The position numbers were made by a program, and so were the translations under genes. Shown piece after piece: positions 42,146 through 51,590 of a DNA stretch of 64,000 nt. The stretch covers positions 1 to 64,000 of the forward strand of contig CATKXW010000011.1 of NCBI GenBank assembly GCA_949840905.1. The letters are read 5' to 3'. The notes under the pieces are model-generated. The model did not search any database and was not told the DNA's origin. It was given only the letters and a program-made list of their open reading frames with translations. The stretch is from an uncultured Eggerthellaceae bacterium. Its GTDB lineage: Bacteria > Actinomycetota > Coriobacteriia > Coriobacteriales > Eggerthellaceae. Each line of letters opens with the position of its first letter. Position 1 is the stretch's first letter.

Positions 42146-43015
42146 TTACGAAACGGAGGGTTCCTCGCCGTCGATGTGGGAGCGGGGGTCGTGGAGGGGG
42201 TTGGGGGGGATGCGGACCTCGTTCAAGCCGAGGTCGACCAGCGCTTCCCAGGTACGGTAACCGGGGCAGTTGCCGTCGAAGGGCGCGCAATAGTTCGTGG
42301 CCTCCAGGAGCGTGGCCGTATGCATGAGATCGGCCATGGTGTCTACGTCGGGCACGGGGCGCAGATAGCGCGCCGGCAAGCCCGCGGCAGCCGCCTTGCG
42401 CACGTAAGCGGGCAGCACCGTGAGACCCTCTTGGTTGTAGAAGACGCCCTTGTGATCGAAGTCGGTCTGGCGGGTCCACCCCACCACCGACACGCCCAGC
42501 TCCTGGTCAGGAGCGAGGACGATGCCGCATCCCGCACCGTTCCCCTCTTCGAGCTGATGGAGCCCGTGAAAGCCATCCACCACATCGTCCACCGTCAGCG
42601 CCGGCATATCGGCCCCCATGGAGAGGATGAGGTCGGCCCCCCGCTGCCAGCACTGCGAGAACGCATGGTCATAGTGCTCGTCGAAGGTGGCACCCTCATC
42701 CCCGATGAACGTGATGGGACGCGGCCAGGTGCCGGCATCAGCGAACAGCTTTTCCATGGGACCTACGTTGGTCACCGGCGCTGTGGAGATGACGAGCTCG
42801 TAGCGATCGCGCACCGCACCATCGCCAGCCTCCGCCTCCAAGCGATCGAAAGCGCAGCAGATGACCTCCACCACGTCGAACAGCATGCGATGGTAGAGCG
42901 CGGCGGCCACCTCAGGTGAGAACATGCCGTCTTTCAACGTGCTCAACCGCGTCTTCACCAGCCCCGGCTCGGGCAGCTTGCTGAACAGCAGAAGGATGTT
43001 GCTGCGCTCCCTCAT
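42146..43015 (-). CDS. DUF2064/TIGR04282-type glycosyltransferase
   Basis: 289-aa protein whose opening LLLFSKLPEPGLVKTRL is the signature of the TIGR04282 (DUF2064) family. This family has a GT-A nucleotide-sugar fold. A GADMPALT segment provides the acidic metal site. The family is predicted, not proven, to transfer sugars. The ATG overlaps the glf stop (ATGA), so the two are co-translated. Context with glf and uppP suggests a role in an envelope polymer. Confidence 0.75.
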   Translation of the reverse strand: MRERSNILLLFSKLPEPGLVKTRLSTLKDGMFSPEVAAALYHRMLFDVVEVICCAFDRLEAEAGDGAVRDRYELVISTAPVTNVGPMEKLFADAGTWPRPITFIGDEGATFDEHYDHAFSQCWQRGADLILSMGADMPALTVDDVVDGFHGLHQLEEGNGAGCGIVLAPDQELGVSVVGWTRQTDFDHKGVFYNQEGLTVLPAYVRKAAAAGLPARYLRPVPDVDTMADLMHTATLLEATNYCAPFDGNCPGYRTWEALVDLGLNEVRIPPNPLHDPRSHIDGEEPSVS

Positions 43016-44145
43016 GCCATGACCTCGGCGCGCACGTCAGTGCCCAGCTCAGCTTTGACCAGGTCGAAGGCGGCGTCGATGGCCTTGTCCATGTCGTAGT
43101 ACTTGTAACCGCCCAAACGGCCAGCGAACACCACATCGCCCTCTTCCCGAGCCAGCTCCGCATAGCGCTCGTAGAGCTCGGTATTGCGCTCGTCATTGAT
43201 GGGATAGTACGGCTCATCGCCCGGCTGCCACGATGCCGGATACTCCCGCGTGATGAACGTGACCGGCTGAGCGCCGAAAGTGAAGTGCTTGTGCTCGATG
43301 ATGCGAGTGTAGGGCACGGCTCGCTCGGTATAGTTCACGACAGCGTTGCCCTGCCAGTTCTCCTCTTCCAAGCGCTCCGTCTCGAAGCGCAGGGAACGAT
43401 ACTCCAGATTCCCCAAACGGTAGTCGAAGTACTCGTCGATAGGGCCTGTGTAGATGATGCGCGTCGCGATGGAAGGCTGCTCGGCGATCAGCTCACGGAA
43501 CTCCACACCGCAGCGCACTTCGGTGCCCTCCAACAGCTCCTCCACCAGCGCCGTGTAACCGTCAACGGGAATGCCTTGGTAGCGGTCGTTGAAGTAGTTG
43601 TTGTCGTAGGTGAAGCGCACCGGCAGGCGCTTGATGATCGATGCCGGCAGCTCGGTGCAAGAGCGGCCCCACTGCTTCTCGGTGTAGCCGCGCACGAGCT
43701 TCTCGTACACATCGCGACCGACGAGCGATAGCGCCTGCTCTTCGAGGTTCTGCGGCTCCTCCACAGCGCACGCTGCCTTCTGTTCCTCGATGATGGCGCG
43801 AGCCTCGGCAGGGGTGCGGATGCCCCACATCTTCGAGAAGGTGTTCATGTTGAACGGCAGGTTGTACAGCTCCTCGCCATAGACGGCCACCGGCGCGTTG
43901 ATGTAGTTGTTGAACTCGGCGAAGCGATTCACGTAGCGCCATACCGGTTCAAGGGAGGTATGGAAGATATGCGCGCCGTACTCATGGATGTCGATGCCAT
44001 CCTCACGTCGGGTATAGATGTTGCCAGCGATATGCGTCCTGCGATCGATGACCAGGCAGCGCTTCTGGGCCTTGCGCGCCTCATGAGCGAACACAGCGCC
44101 CGTGAGGCCAGCGCCCACGATCAGGTAATCATAGGAGGTTTCCAT
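43012..44145 (-). CDS. glf: UDP-galactopyranose mutase
   Basis: 377-aa FAD enzyme that converts UDP-galactopyranose to UDP-galactofuranose. It has the FAD-binding GAGLTGAVFAHEA motif at the N-terminus, EYGAHIFHT, YNLPFNMNTF, and the C-terminal GRLGGYKYYDMD segment, all hallmarks of Glf. AAAGGA precedes the ATG. It is followed by a putative glycosyltransferase and preceded by uppP and an unknown gene. It implies galactofuranose in the cell envelope; galU at the right edge is a related precursor enzyme. Confidence 0.95.
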   Translation of the reverse strand: METSYDYLIVGAGLTGAVFAHEARKAQKRCLVIDRRTHIAGNIYTRREDGIDIHEYGAHIFHTSLEPVWRYVNRFAEFNNYINAPVAVYGEELYNLPFNMNTFSKMWGIRTPAEARAIIEEQKAACAVEEPQNLEEQALSLVGRDVYEKLVRGYTEKQWGRSCTELPASIIKRLPVRFTYDNNYFNDRYQGIPVDGYTALVEELLEGTEVRCGVEFRELIAEQPSIATRIIYTGPIDEYFDYRLGNLEYRSLRFETERLEEENWQGNAVVNYTERAVPYTRIIEHKHFTFGAQPVTFITREYPASWQPGDEPYYPINDERNTELYERYAELAREEGDVVFAGRLGGYKYYDMDKAIDAAFDLVKAELGTDVRAEVMA

Positions 44146-44168
44146 AGGGTCCTTTCGGATCGATCCGG

Positions 44169-44981
44169 TCAGTTCGTATCATCGGCCACCAGCGCAGCGA
44201 CAGCGGGAAACGCCCGTTCATCGGGGGAACCGTTCCATGGTAGCACGCGCAGCCCACGCAGGCGCAGTCCTAGCAGACAAGCGTTGTCGCACAGCTTCTT
44301 ACGGTAATGAGCCATGAGCATCTCGAAGGTGTCCTCTGTCGAGAAGACGGTGCAGCGGAACGAGGAGGGGCGCCGCTCGCTTCCCAGCGCATCGCCAGAA
44401 GCGGCCGGAACGAGGCTCACGGCGTTCATCTTCGCCAACACGCTGGGAGCCGACTCCCCGAAGGTGAGCCCCACGGCCTGGACGAACCGGCGCAGGTCGG
44501 ACGGATCGCAGACCGGAGCGTGCCCTTTCTCTTCTGCACCGGCAAGCTCTTGCTGCAGCAGCGTATCCATCTGCGCCAGGTCGAGCTCCAGCAGCTTCTG
44601 GAACGGATGGCGCTCCTTCATGCCCATCTTCGATGGCAGGATGCGGAACTCCTCGAAGCTCACGCCTTGCTCGGCCAACGCCAGCTGCAGTATCTGCTGC
44701 CACGTATCCAGCTCGGCGCGCACGGTGGAATCGTCGGAATACACCTCGCACACGATGTAGGGCTTGCCCTTAGCGGCCCCTTTGCGCGGTCGGTCGTCGT
44801 TGCGCACGTACACGGCGTTGGTGTGCTTCAAGATGAGCCGCACGGCAGTGGGGTTGCCGCTCCACACCTTCCGCACCGCCCGCGCATAGGCGGTGCGAAC
44901 CTGCTCGATGCGCACCATGCGCGCGCTATCGGAAGACAGCGAACGCAGGATGAAAGCTATCTCGGTGCCGAGCCGAGCCAT
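44169..44981 (-). CDS. Hypothetical protein, weakly DUF721/DciA-like N-terminus
   Basis: 270 aa, cytoplasmic, no membrane segment. The first half (RTAYARAVRKVW..., then IVCEVYSDDSTVRAELDTWQQ and FRILPSKM) faintly resembles DciA/DUF721 proteins that load the replicative helicase. The second half is not recognised. GGGGAGGG precedes the ATG. It lies 15 bases after uppP and 23 before glf, in one transcription unit. The DciA link is weak, and a different function is quite possible. Confidence 0.8.
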   Translation of the reverse strand: MARLGTEIAFILRSLSSDSARMVRIEQVRTAYARAVRKVWSGNPTAVRLILKHTNAVYVRNDDRPRKGAAKGKPYIVCEVYSDDSTVRAELDTWQQILQLALAEQGVSFEEFRILPSKMGMKERHPFQKLLELDLAQMDTLLQQELAGAEEKGHAPVCDPSDLRRFVQAVGLTFGESAPSVLAKMNAVSLVPAASGDALGSERRPSSFRCTVFSTEDTFEMLMAHYRKKLCDNACLLGLRLRGLRVLPWNGSPDERAFPAVAALVADDTN

Positions 44982-44996
44982 GGTGCGGCCCTCCCC

Positions 44997-45974
44997 TTAC
45001 AGGAACATCTTCGCGCCGAAATATCCTAGCACCACCACGCCCACGATGATGCGGTACACGCCGAACGCAGTGAAGTCGTTGCGCTTGATATAGCCCATGA
45101 GGAACTTGATGGCCACGATGGAGACCACGAAGGCCGTCACGATACCGGTGATGAGCACGGCTATCTCGGTGGCGCTCATGACCATCCCTAGCTCCATGAC
45201 GTACTTCACCACCTTCAGCACTCCCCACCCGAACATGACGGGGATGGCCAAGAAGAACGTGAACTCCGCCGCAGCGGTGCGCGAGCAGCCGCACAGCATG
45301 CCACCGATGATGGTGGAACCGGACCGCGAGGTGCCCGGGATGATGGCGAGCATCTGGAAGCAGCCGATCTTCAGCGCCGTCTTCCAGTCGATGTCGTCCA
45401 CGGTACGCACCTTGAACAGGCCGGCTTCAGCGATGTCGCCATCGGTGCCCCCCGACGCTTCCGCCGCAGCCGTGATCTGGGAGGGGCGCACATGCTTGCC
45501 ATGGACGACCGCTGAGGCGACCTTCGGGTGCGAGGCGAGGTACGCGCGCTCGCGCTTGCGGTTGTAGCGCTCCAACACGATGAACACCACACCGTAGAAG
45601 ATGAGCGCCACCGCTACGGTCCAAGCGTTATAGAAGTGCTCATTGAAGAAATCGTCGAGGGTGAAGCCGATGATGGCGGCCGGGATGCAACCGATCACCA
45701 CCATGCCCCACAGCCGCCAGGTGCTGCGCTTCTCGACCCGCGTCTTCTTCGGCGAGAAAGGGTTGAGCTTATGGAAGTAGAGGATGAGCACCGCGCAGAT
45801 GGCACCTATCTGGATGACCACGAAGAACAGTTCGAGGAACTGGGGGCTCACCTGTAGCCGCATGAACTCGTCCACCAAGATCATATGCCCGGTCGATGAT
45901 ATGGGCAGCCATTCGGTGATGCCTTCCACCACGCCGATGAACAGCGCTTTCAGTATTTCGATGATCATCTCCAC
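44997..45974 (-). CDS. uppP: Undecaprenyl-diphosphatase
   Basis: 325-aa membrane enzyme that regenerates undecaprenyl phosphate for wall and polymer synthesis. The BacA/UppP motifs are present: GVVEGITEWLPISSTGHM with the catalytic glutamates, and the phosphate-binding IPGTSRSGSTI. It is longer than the typical 270 aa, with a loop insertion of about 50 residues (roughly 145-195) before the second motif. The start at GTG 45974 fits GGGGAG nine bases upstream; ATG 45968 is the alternative. It follows pepP by 96 bases. Confidence 0.95.
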   Translation of the reverse strand: MEMIIEILKALFIGVVEGITEWLPISSTGHMILVDEFMRLQVSPQFLELFFVVIQIGAICAVLILYFHKLNPFSPKKTRVEKRSTWRLWGMVVIGCIPAAIIGFTLDDFFNEHFYNAWTVAVALIFYGVVFIVLERYNRKRERAYLASHPKVASAVVHGKHVRPSQITAAAEASGGTDGDIAEAGLFKVRTVDDIDWKTALKIGCFQMLAIIPGTSRSGSTIIGGMLCGCSRTAAAEFTFFLAIPVMFGWGVLKVVKYVMELGMVMSATEIAVLITGIVTAFVVSIVAIKFLMGYIKRNDFTAFGVYRIIVGVVVLGYFGAKMFL

Positions 45975-46070
45975 AGCGAAGCTCTCCCCTTTTCCTGCGA
46001 CCGCTCGCGAAAGCCGCTCCACGAGCGGAAGAACGTAAGGCCCTATCTTAGCGCACCTTCGGCGCTGCGC

Positions 46071-47201
46071 TCACAATATGACGATATCGTGAGATGCAGC
46101 AGTGAATACTTCGAAGCCGTTCTCGGTGATGATGCCGAAGTCCTCCAAGCGCATGCCGAACTCGCCCGGCAGGTAGATGCCCGGCTCCACCGTGACCACG
46201 TTGCCTGCTCGAAGAGGCTCGGTGTTGCGAGCGCTCAGCACCGGCAGCTCATGCACGTCGATGCCCACGCCATGGCCGAGCCCATGGCCCATGGCGCCCG
46301 GAAATCCCTCTTCGGCTAAGATGCGCTCGGCGAGCGCTTGGGCCTCGGCTCCGGTGATGCCGGGGGCGAGCAGCGCCTCCACTTCCTCGTTGGCTCGTCG
46401 GATCGTCTCATAAGCAGCCCTCATCTTCGGATGCGGCTCGCCGAGAAAGACCGTGCGGGTCATATCCGAGCAATAGCCGCGCGCCCGAGCACCGAAGTCC
46501 ATGACCACGCACATGCCCGTCTCAAGAGGAGCATCGCTCACGATAGCATGAGGGCTCGCGCCGTTCTCGCCGGCGGCCACGATAGAAGGAAACGCCAGCC
46601 CGCTCGCCCCATGGGAGAGCAGATATCCATCCAGCTCCAGCTGCACCTGCCGCTCGGTCATCCCCGGCCGGATGAACTCCACTATGTGGGCGAAGGCGGC
46701 ATCGGTTATGGCCTGGGCGAAGCGCAAGCGCTCCACTTCGCAGGCGTCCTTCACCGCACGCAAGCGCAGGATCTCGCCGCAGGTCTCAGCAAAGGGGACG
46801 GCCGAAGCGCCGCTCTCAGCGAAGGCGCGCTGCAAGCTACGATAGTCAGCGAGAGCGATGCCATCATCGAAGGCGAACGAACCGTGCGCAGGCGTCGAAG
46901 CGCTCCACAACCGAGCAGCCACATGAGCATGGGAGGTCCGCTCATCGTCGACGCTCACCACATCGCCGCCCACCGAGGCAGCCTTGCGACACCCATGGGC
47001 ATAGCGAGAGTCGGTATGGAGCACGGCCCGTTCGGCGTCCACGTAAAGAGCATGGGCCTGTTCCTCATCGAACACGTCGTCGAAGGCGGTGAGCCACTGG
47101 ATGTCGGACGTGCGACGAGCAAGATAGGCGCCCATGCCACCCTCGGCCTCACGAGCGCGCAGGCGACCCAATCGCCGCGAAGCCGCATTCGCCTCTGTCA
47201 T
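46071..47201 (-). CDS. Xaa-Pro aminopeptidase, M24 family
   Basis: 376 aa. An N-terminal creatinase-like domain (about 1-135) precedes the M24 pita-bread catalytic domain. Metal ligands are visible: DFGARARGYCSDMTR (two Asp), GHGLGHGVGIDVHE (His), TVEPGIY (Glu) and RLEDFG (Glu). It removes N-terminal residues before proline. The GGGAGGG site supports ATG 47201. It closes the aro cluster, as a proline peptidase gene often does in Actinobacteriota; the elongation factor P gene that often follows is absent. Confidence 0.9.
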   Translation of the reverse strand: MTEANAASRRLGRLRAREAEGGMGAYLARRTSDIQWLTAFDDVFDEEQAHALYVDAERAVLHTDSRYAHGCRKAASVGGDVVSVDDERTSHAHVAARLWSASTPAHGSFAFDDGIALADYRSLQRAFAESGASAVPFAETCGEILRLRAVKDACEVERLRFAQAITDAAFAHIVEFIRPGMTERQVQLELDGYLLSHGASGLAFPSIVAAGENGASPHAIVSDAPLETGMCVVMDFGARARGYCSDMTRTVFLGEPHPKMRAAYETIRRANEEVEALLAPGITGAEAQALAERILAEEGFPGAMGHGLGHGVGIDVHELPVLSARNTEPLRAGNVVTVEPGIYLPGEFGMRLEDFGIITENGFEVFTAASHDIVIL

Positions 47202-47235
47202 GAGCCCTCCCTCTCTTCTCGCCTTCCCTCTCGCC

Positions 47236-47745
47236 TCACCGGCGCTCGTCGCGACCGGCGACGATGACCTGACCGGGGGCGTAGCGCTCCTTATAGCCTT
47301 CGCCGAGCGTGCCGTCCACCCCTTCGATGAGCAGGTCGAGGGCATCAAGATAGCCCTGGAACCCGCGACCCTTCACCTGCGCTGCGCATGCGGGCGCGAT
47401 CACCGATACGGCACGGAACGGCTCGCGAGCGTCCACGTCGGATATGTGCACTTCCACCACCGGAACGTCGATGCCAGCCACCGCATCGCGCAGAGCGTAA
47501 GAATAGTGGGTGTGGGCACCTGGGTTGTAGATGATGCCGTCGAAGACGCCATGGGCGCTGTGCAGCTCGTCGATGAGCTTTCCCTCATGGTTCGATTGGA
47601 AGCATCGCAGCCCCACGCCCGCCTCCTGCGCGTGCGCCCGCACCTGTGCCTCAAGGTCGCTCAACGTCTCGCTGCCGTAGATGCCCGGCTCCCGCACCCC
47701 TAGCATATCGAGGTTCGGGCCGTTCATCAGCAGGTACTTCTTCAT
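47236..47745 (-). CDS. aroQ: 3-dehydroquinate dehydratase, type II
   Basis: 169-aa enzyme for step three of the shikimate pathway. Type II motifs are MNGPNLDMLGVREPGIYG (with the catalytic Tyr), FQSNHEGKLID, IIYNPGAHTHYSYALRDA and VEVHISD. A C-terminal extension of about 20 residues exceeds the usual 145-150 aa. The start at 47745 has GAGG upstream. It lies seven bases after aroB. Confidence 0.95.
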   Translation of the reverse strand: MKKYLLMNGPNLDMLGVREPGIYGSETLSDLEAQVRAHAQEAGVGLRCFQSNHEGKLIDELHSAHGVFDGIIYNPGAHTHYSYALRDAVAGIDVPVVEVHISDVDAREPFRAVSVIAPACAAQVKGRGFQGYLDALDLLIEGVDGTLGEGYKERYAPGQVIVAGRDERR

Positions 47746-47752
47746 GGATGCC

Positions 47753-48874
47753 TCACCTTCCCACAGAAGGGTCGCTCGCCCAAGCTTCCAAGGCTTCGAG
47801 CAGGACCCCATCATCCACCGCGACCGCTTCCCATTGCCCCACATCGCGCGGAAGCACGAAGCGCACCGCGCCGGCCCGCGCCTTCTTATCGCGCTTCATG
47901 GCGGCGAGCATCTCAGCAGCCGGGGCGCGCCAGGGCAGCACGGGCAGGTCGAGAGCATCGAGCAGCTCGTCTTGAGTGGAAACGAGCTCGGCAGAGGTGC
48001 CCAACAGCCTCTGGCCCAATCGTGCAGCGAACCGCATGCCTTCGGCCACGGCCGCACCATGGCTGAACGTGCCGTAGCCGGCCAGCGTCTCGATGGCATG
48101 GCCGAGGGTATGACCGTAGTTCAAGCACTCGCGCACGCCCGCGCTCTCGGTCTTGTCCTGCGCCACCACGTTGGCTTTGAACGTGACGCAGCGGGCGATG
48201 GCCTCGGTGACCGTAGCCGTATCGCGGCTGCGCAGCTGGTCGCTATGCTCTAACAACCAGAAGAAGAACTGGTCGGAGTCGATGGCGGCCGATTTCGCGA
48301 TCTCGGCGCAGCCGCAAGCCCACTCCCGGTCGGACAGCGTCGCGAGGGTGTCGGTGGAGGCGCATACATAACGGGGCTGGGCGAACGTGCCCACCAGGTT
48401 CTTGCCGGCCTCCAAGTTCACGCCGGTCTTGCCGCCCACCGAGGAGTCCACCATCGACAGCAGCGTGGTGGGCACCTGCACCAACGCAAGCCCGCGCATG
48501 TAAGTGGATCCCACGAACCCGCTCAGATCGCCCACCACACCGCCGCCCAACGCCACCACGGCGCAATCGCGGGTCAGGCCGAGGGCGGCCATGGCCTCCC
48601 ACAGCTCGCCAGCCACCGTCACCGACTTGCTCTCCTCGCCCGCCTCGACCACGATGTCGCTCACGCGATAGCCGGCCTGCGCACACGATGCCTTCGCCCG
48701 CGCCAAGTAGAGCGGTGCCACGTTAGAATCGCTGATGATCAACAGTTGGGGCGCAGCAGCCAACGCAGAGATGGTGCGCAGATGCTCGCCCAGCCCGTCG
48801 AGGATCGCCCCTCCGATGCGGATGTCATAGGGAACCTCACCGGGAATGTTCACCACTACTCTGGTCGCTGGCAC
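47753..48874 (-). CDS. aroB: 3-dehydroquinate synthase
   Basis: 373-aa NAD- and zinc-dependent enzyme for step two of the shikimate pathway. It has the GGGVVGDLSGFVGSTYMRG nucleotide region, QVPTTLLSMVDSSVGGKTGVN and the metal-binding GHTLGHAIE. It starts with GTG at 48874 after AAGGAGAGGGG, overlapping the end of aroK by 19 bases. Confidence 0.97.
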   Translation of the reverse strand: MPATRVVVNIPGEVPYDIRIGGAILDGLGEHLRTISALAAAPQLLIISDSNVAPLYLARAKASCAQAGYRVSDIVVEAGEESKSVTVAGELWEAMAALGLTRDCAVVALGGGVVGDLSGFVGSTYMRGLALVQVPTTLLSMVDSSVGGKTGVNLEAGKNLVGTFAQPRYVCASTDTLATLSDREWACGCAEIAKSAAIDSDQFFFWLLEHSDQLRSRDTATVTEAIARCVTFKANVVAQDKTESAGVRECLNYGHTLGHAIETLAGYGTFSHGAAVAEGMRFAARLGQRLLGTSAELVSTQDELLDALDLPVLPWRAPAAEMLAAMKRDKKARAGAVRFVLPRDVGQWEAVAVDDGVLLEALEAWASDPSVGR

Positions 48875-49404
48875 AGCACGCCCCTCTCCTTCAACGCATG
48901 GAACACCTTGCCCGCGGTGACCGCGATGCTCTTGCCGGCCGTGTCGATGGTCAGATCAGCTACGGCTTCATATTGCGGCAATCGCTCCGCACAACGGCGG
49001 CGAGCCGCCTCTATGTCTTGGAACAGCGGCCGCGACGACATGTCGCTGATGCGCGAGGCCGCCTCATCGGCATCGACCCGCAAGTGCACGACCAAACCGC
49101 GCTCGGCCAAGATGGCGCAGTTGCGCGCCTGGGTGACGATGCCGCCGCCGCACGAGACCAACAGCGGGTCATCTTTGGCAGCCAGCTCTTCGAGCACGTC
49201 GGTCTCGATGGCGCGGAAGCCCTCCTCGCCGTCCTCGGCGAATATGTCCTTGATGCGACGACCCTCGCGCCGCTCCAGATAGGTATCGAGGTCCACCGAG
49301 GCGATACCGGCATCACGGGCCACCCGTCGGGCGACGCTCGTCTTGCCAGCCCCCATGAACCCGATGAGGAACACCGGGCGCGTCAGCTCGTAACGCTCGC
49401 TCAT
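48856..49404 (-). CDS. aroK: Shikimate kinase
   Basis: 182-aa kinase that phosphorylates shikimate. The P-loop GFMGAGKTS (residues 15-23), substrate-binding DLDTYLE, and GGGIV are present, as is the lid Arg in SSRPLF. The ATG overlaps the aroC stop by four bases, and its own end overlaps aroB by 19. Confidence 0.96.
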   Translation of the reverse strand: MSERYELTRPVFLIGFMGAGKTSVARRVARDAGIASVDLDTYLERREGRRIKDIFAEDGEEGFRAIETDVLEELAAKDDPLLVSCGGGIVTQARNCAILAERGLVVHLRVDADEAASRISDMSSRPLFQDIEAARRRCAERLPQYEAVADLTIDTAGKSIAVTAGKVFHALKERGVLCQRPE

Positions 49405-50570
49405 CGGGACATCGTCTTCAATCGCTGCTTGTAGGCGCGGATAGCCGCCTTCATGTCGGTAAGGTTCGTGCAGCCGAAAGCCTCCAGGTAGGCATTCGCC
49501 AGCACGAAGGCCACCTCTCCTTCCGCCACCACCGCAGCGGCGGGCACCGCGCAGGTGTCGCTGCGCTCTTTGGAGGCCTCTTCAGCTTCCAACGTATCGA
49601 GGTTCACCGTTTCGAGCGGTGTCATCAGGGTCGGGATGGGCTTCATGGCGGCCGTTATGATGAGCGGCAGGCCCGTGGTCATGCCGCCCTCAAGGCCGCC
49701 GGCGTTGTTCGAAGCACGAGTGAACTCTCCCGCTCTCAAGACGATGGGATCGTGCACCCGCGAACCCACGCGGTGGGACGCCTCGAAACCGAGGCCGAAC
49801 TCCACGCCCTTGATGGCAGGGATGGAGAACAGCGCCCCTCCCAGACGAGAGGTGATGCGCTCATCGGCCGTGGCATAACCGCCCAGACCCGGCAAGAGCC
49901 CCGTCGCCACCACGCGGAAGGTGCCGCCCAGGCTCTCCCCTTGCTCCTTGGCGCGATCGATGGCGGCGATCATGGCCGCCGAGGCCGCTTTGTCAGGGCA
50001 GCGCACCTCAGACAGCTCGATGTCGAGCGGCGTGTAAGAGGCGGCATTCGCCAGACCATCCGCCTCGGGCATGAAGGCATCGCCGATGGAAATGACGTAG
50101 GAATATATCTCCACCCCTAGTTCGGCAAGGAATTCCCGAGCGATGCCGGCTGCCGCTACGCGCGCAGCGGTCTCGCGAGCGCTGGCTCGTTCGAGGATGT
50201 TGCGGCAATCATCGGTGTTGGTCTTCAAAGCGCCCACCAGATCGGCATGGCCCGGACGTGGCCTCACCTCACGACGGAGGTCGTCGGGGGGCGCACAGAA
50301 CGCGGCCATGCGCTCGCTCCAATTCTGCCAATCCTTGTTCTCCACCACCAACGTGATGGGCGTGCCGAGGGTGCGCCCGAAGCGGATGCCGGAGGTGACC
50401 CGAGCGCGGTCGGTCTCGATCTTCTGGCGGCCGCCACGGCCGTAGCCCGACTGACGCCGCGCAAGATCGCTGTTGATATGGTCGAGGGAGATGGATACGC
50501 CGGCAGGCACGCCTTCGACGATGGCGGTCAATTCCGGCCCGTGGCTCTCCCCAGCGGTGATGTAGCGCAT
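49401..50570 (-). CDS. aroC: Chorismate synthase
   Basis: 389-aa FMN enzyme that makes chorismate from EPSP. Signatures are GESHGPELTAIVEGVPAG at the start, RRQSGYGRGGRQKIE, RPRPGHADLVGALK and SRVHDP. AAGGAAG precedes the ATG. It lies 29 bases after aroE. Neither aroA (EPSP synthase) nor the first-step DAHP synthase is in this window, so the pathway is not complete here. Confidence 0.97.
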   Translation of the reverse strand: MRYITAGESHGPELTAIVEGVPAGVSISLDHINSDLARRQSGYGRGGRQKIETDRARVTSGIRFGRTLGTPITLVVENKDWQNWSERMAAFCAPPDDLRREVRPRPGHADLVGALKTNTDDCRNILERASARETAARVAAAGIAREFLAELGVEIYSYVISIGDAFMPEADGLANAASYTPLDIELSEVRCPDKAASAAMIAAIDRAKEQGESLGGTFRVVATGLLPGLGGYATADERITSRLGGALFSIPAIKGVEFGLGFEASHRVGSRVHDPIVLRAGEFTRASNNAGGLEGGMTTGLPLIITAAMKPIPTLMTPLETVNLDTLEAEEASKERSDTCAVPAAAVVAEGEVAFVLANAYLEAFGCTNLTDMKAAIRAYKQRLKTMSR

Positions 50571-50599
50571 GGAACTTCCTTCTCGGAAACGATGGTCTT

Positions 50600-51583
50600 C
50601 TAATTGTAGTGCAGTTCGGAGCCGAATCCGGCCTTCGCCATGATGTCGAACAGCTCATCGTAGCTGGCGGTCAGGTTCACTCCGGCAGCGGTGCAGAGGA
50701 GCTCGACGGTGGCCACGGCCTGGCCCACCAGCATGCCTGCGCCATCATAGGCACGGCATCCAAGGCGCCGGGCGGCGTCCAGAAGGGCCGTCTCGCCATG
50801 GCCGTACACCGTGTCGAACACCACCTGGTTCTGTCGCAACAGCGCGGTATCGAACGGCGCGGGATCGCCCTCCAGCATCCCTAAGGATGTGGCGTCGATG
50901 ATGACGGTCGCGCTCGCGATGATGCCATCGGCCTTCTCATAGTTGCCTGCCTGTACCACGTGGTTCGCCATGCTGTCGAGGGTCTTTCGCGCTTCCAGGC
51001 TCTCGGCGTCCAGCGGGCTTTTGGCGATAGCCACCAGCTGGTCGGCATAGGCTTGCACCGTAGCGCGCGTGCGCAGCATGTCACGCCCGAGCAGCGTGGT
51101 CTTGGCCGCCCCGGCGCTTATGACCGCATGGAGGATGGCGCGGGAAGTAGGGCCCGTGCCGCAGATGACCACCGAAGCCCGCGGGAAATCGACGCCGCAG
51201 CGCTGCAGGAACCCCACGCAGCCGATGCCGTCGGTATTGAACGCCGTGAGCCCGTCGCTGGCCCCTACCCGCGCACCGTTGATGAGCACGTTGGCACCTT
51301 CGGCCAATCGCGCGCTCGGTGAGCACGTGGTGGCCGTCGCCAGGGCCAAGGGCTTGAACGGCGTAGTGACGTTGATGGAGAGGAAGTCGCGCTCATCGAG
51401 GAACTCTTGAGCGCATCGGTCATCGGCGCAATCCATGAGCCCGTATTCCCACGGCAAGCCCAACGCCTCATACGCGGCGTTGTACATGACAGGAGATTTG
51501 GAATGGCCCACCGGATGGCCCAGCACGTAGAGCTTCTGCGGCAGGGTCATCACAGAGGCCGCGCCATCGTTTCCTTGAGCCAT
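50600..51583 (-). CDS. aroE: Shikimate dehydrogenase
   Basis: 327-aa NADP enzyme for step four. The substrate site GHSKSPVMYNAAYE, the catalytic NVTTPFK, FNTDGIG and a Rossmann ICGTGPTSRAI are visible, with a C-terminal AGMLVGQA. It is somewhat longer than E. coli AroE. The start at 51583 is chosen; ATG 51550 is in frame with less N-terminal tail. It lies seven bases after the HAD phosphatase gene. Confidence 0.94.
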   Translation of the reverse strand: MAQGNDGAASVMTLPQKLYVLGHPVGHSKSPVMYNAAYEALGLPWEYGLMDCADDRCAQEFLDERDFLSINVTTPFKPLALATATTCSPSARLAEGANVLINGARVGASDGLTAFNTDGIGCVGFLQRCGVDFPRASVVICGTGPTSRAILHAVISAGAAKTTLLGRDMLRTRATVQAYADQLVAIAKSPLDAESLEARKTLDSMANHVVQAGNYEKADGIIASATVIIDATSLGMLEGDPAPFDTALLRQNQVVFDTVYGHGETALLDAARRLGCRAYDGAGMLVGQAVATVELLCTAAGVNLTASYDELFDIMAKAGFGSELHYN

Positions 51584-51590
51584 AACGCTC

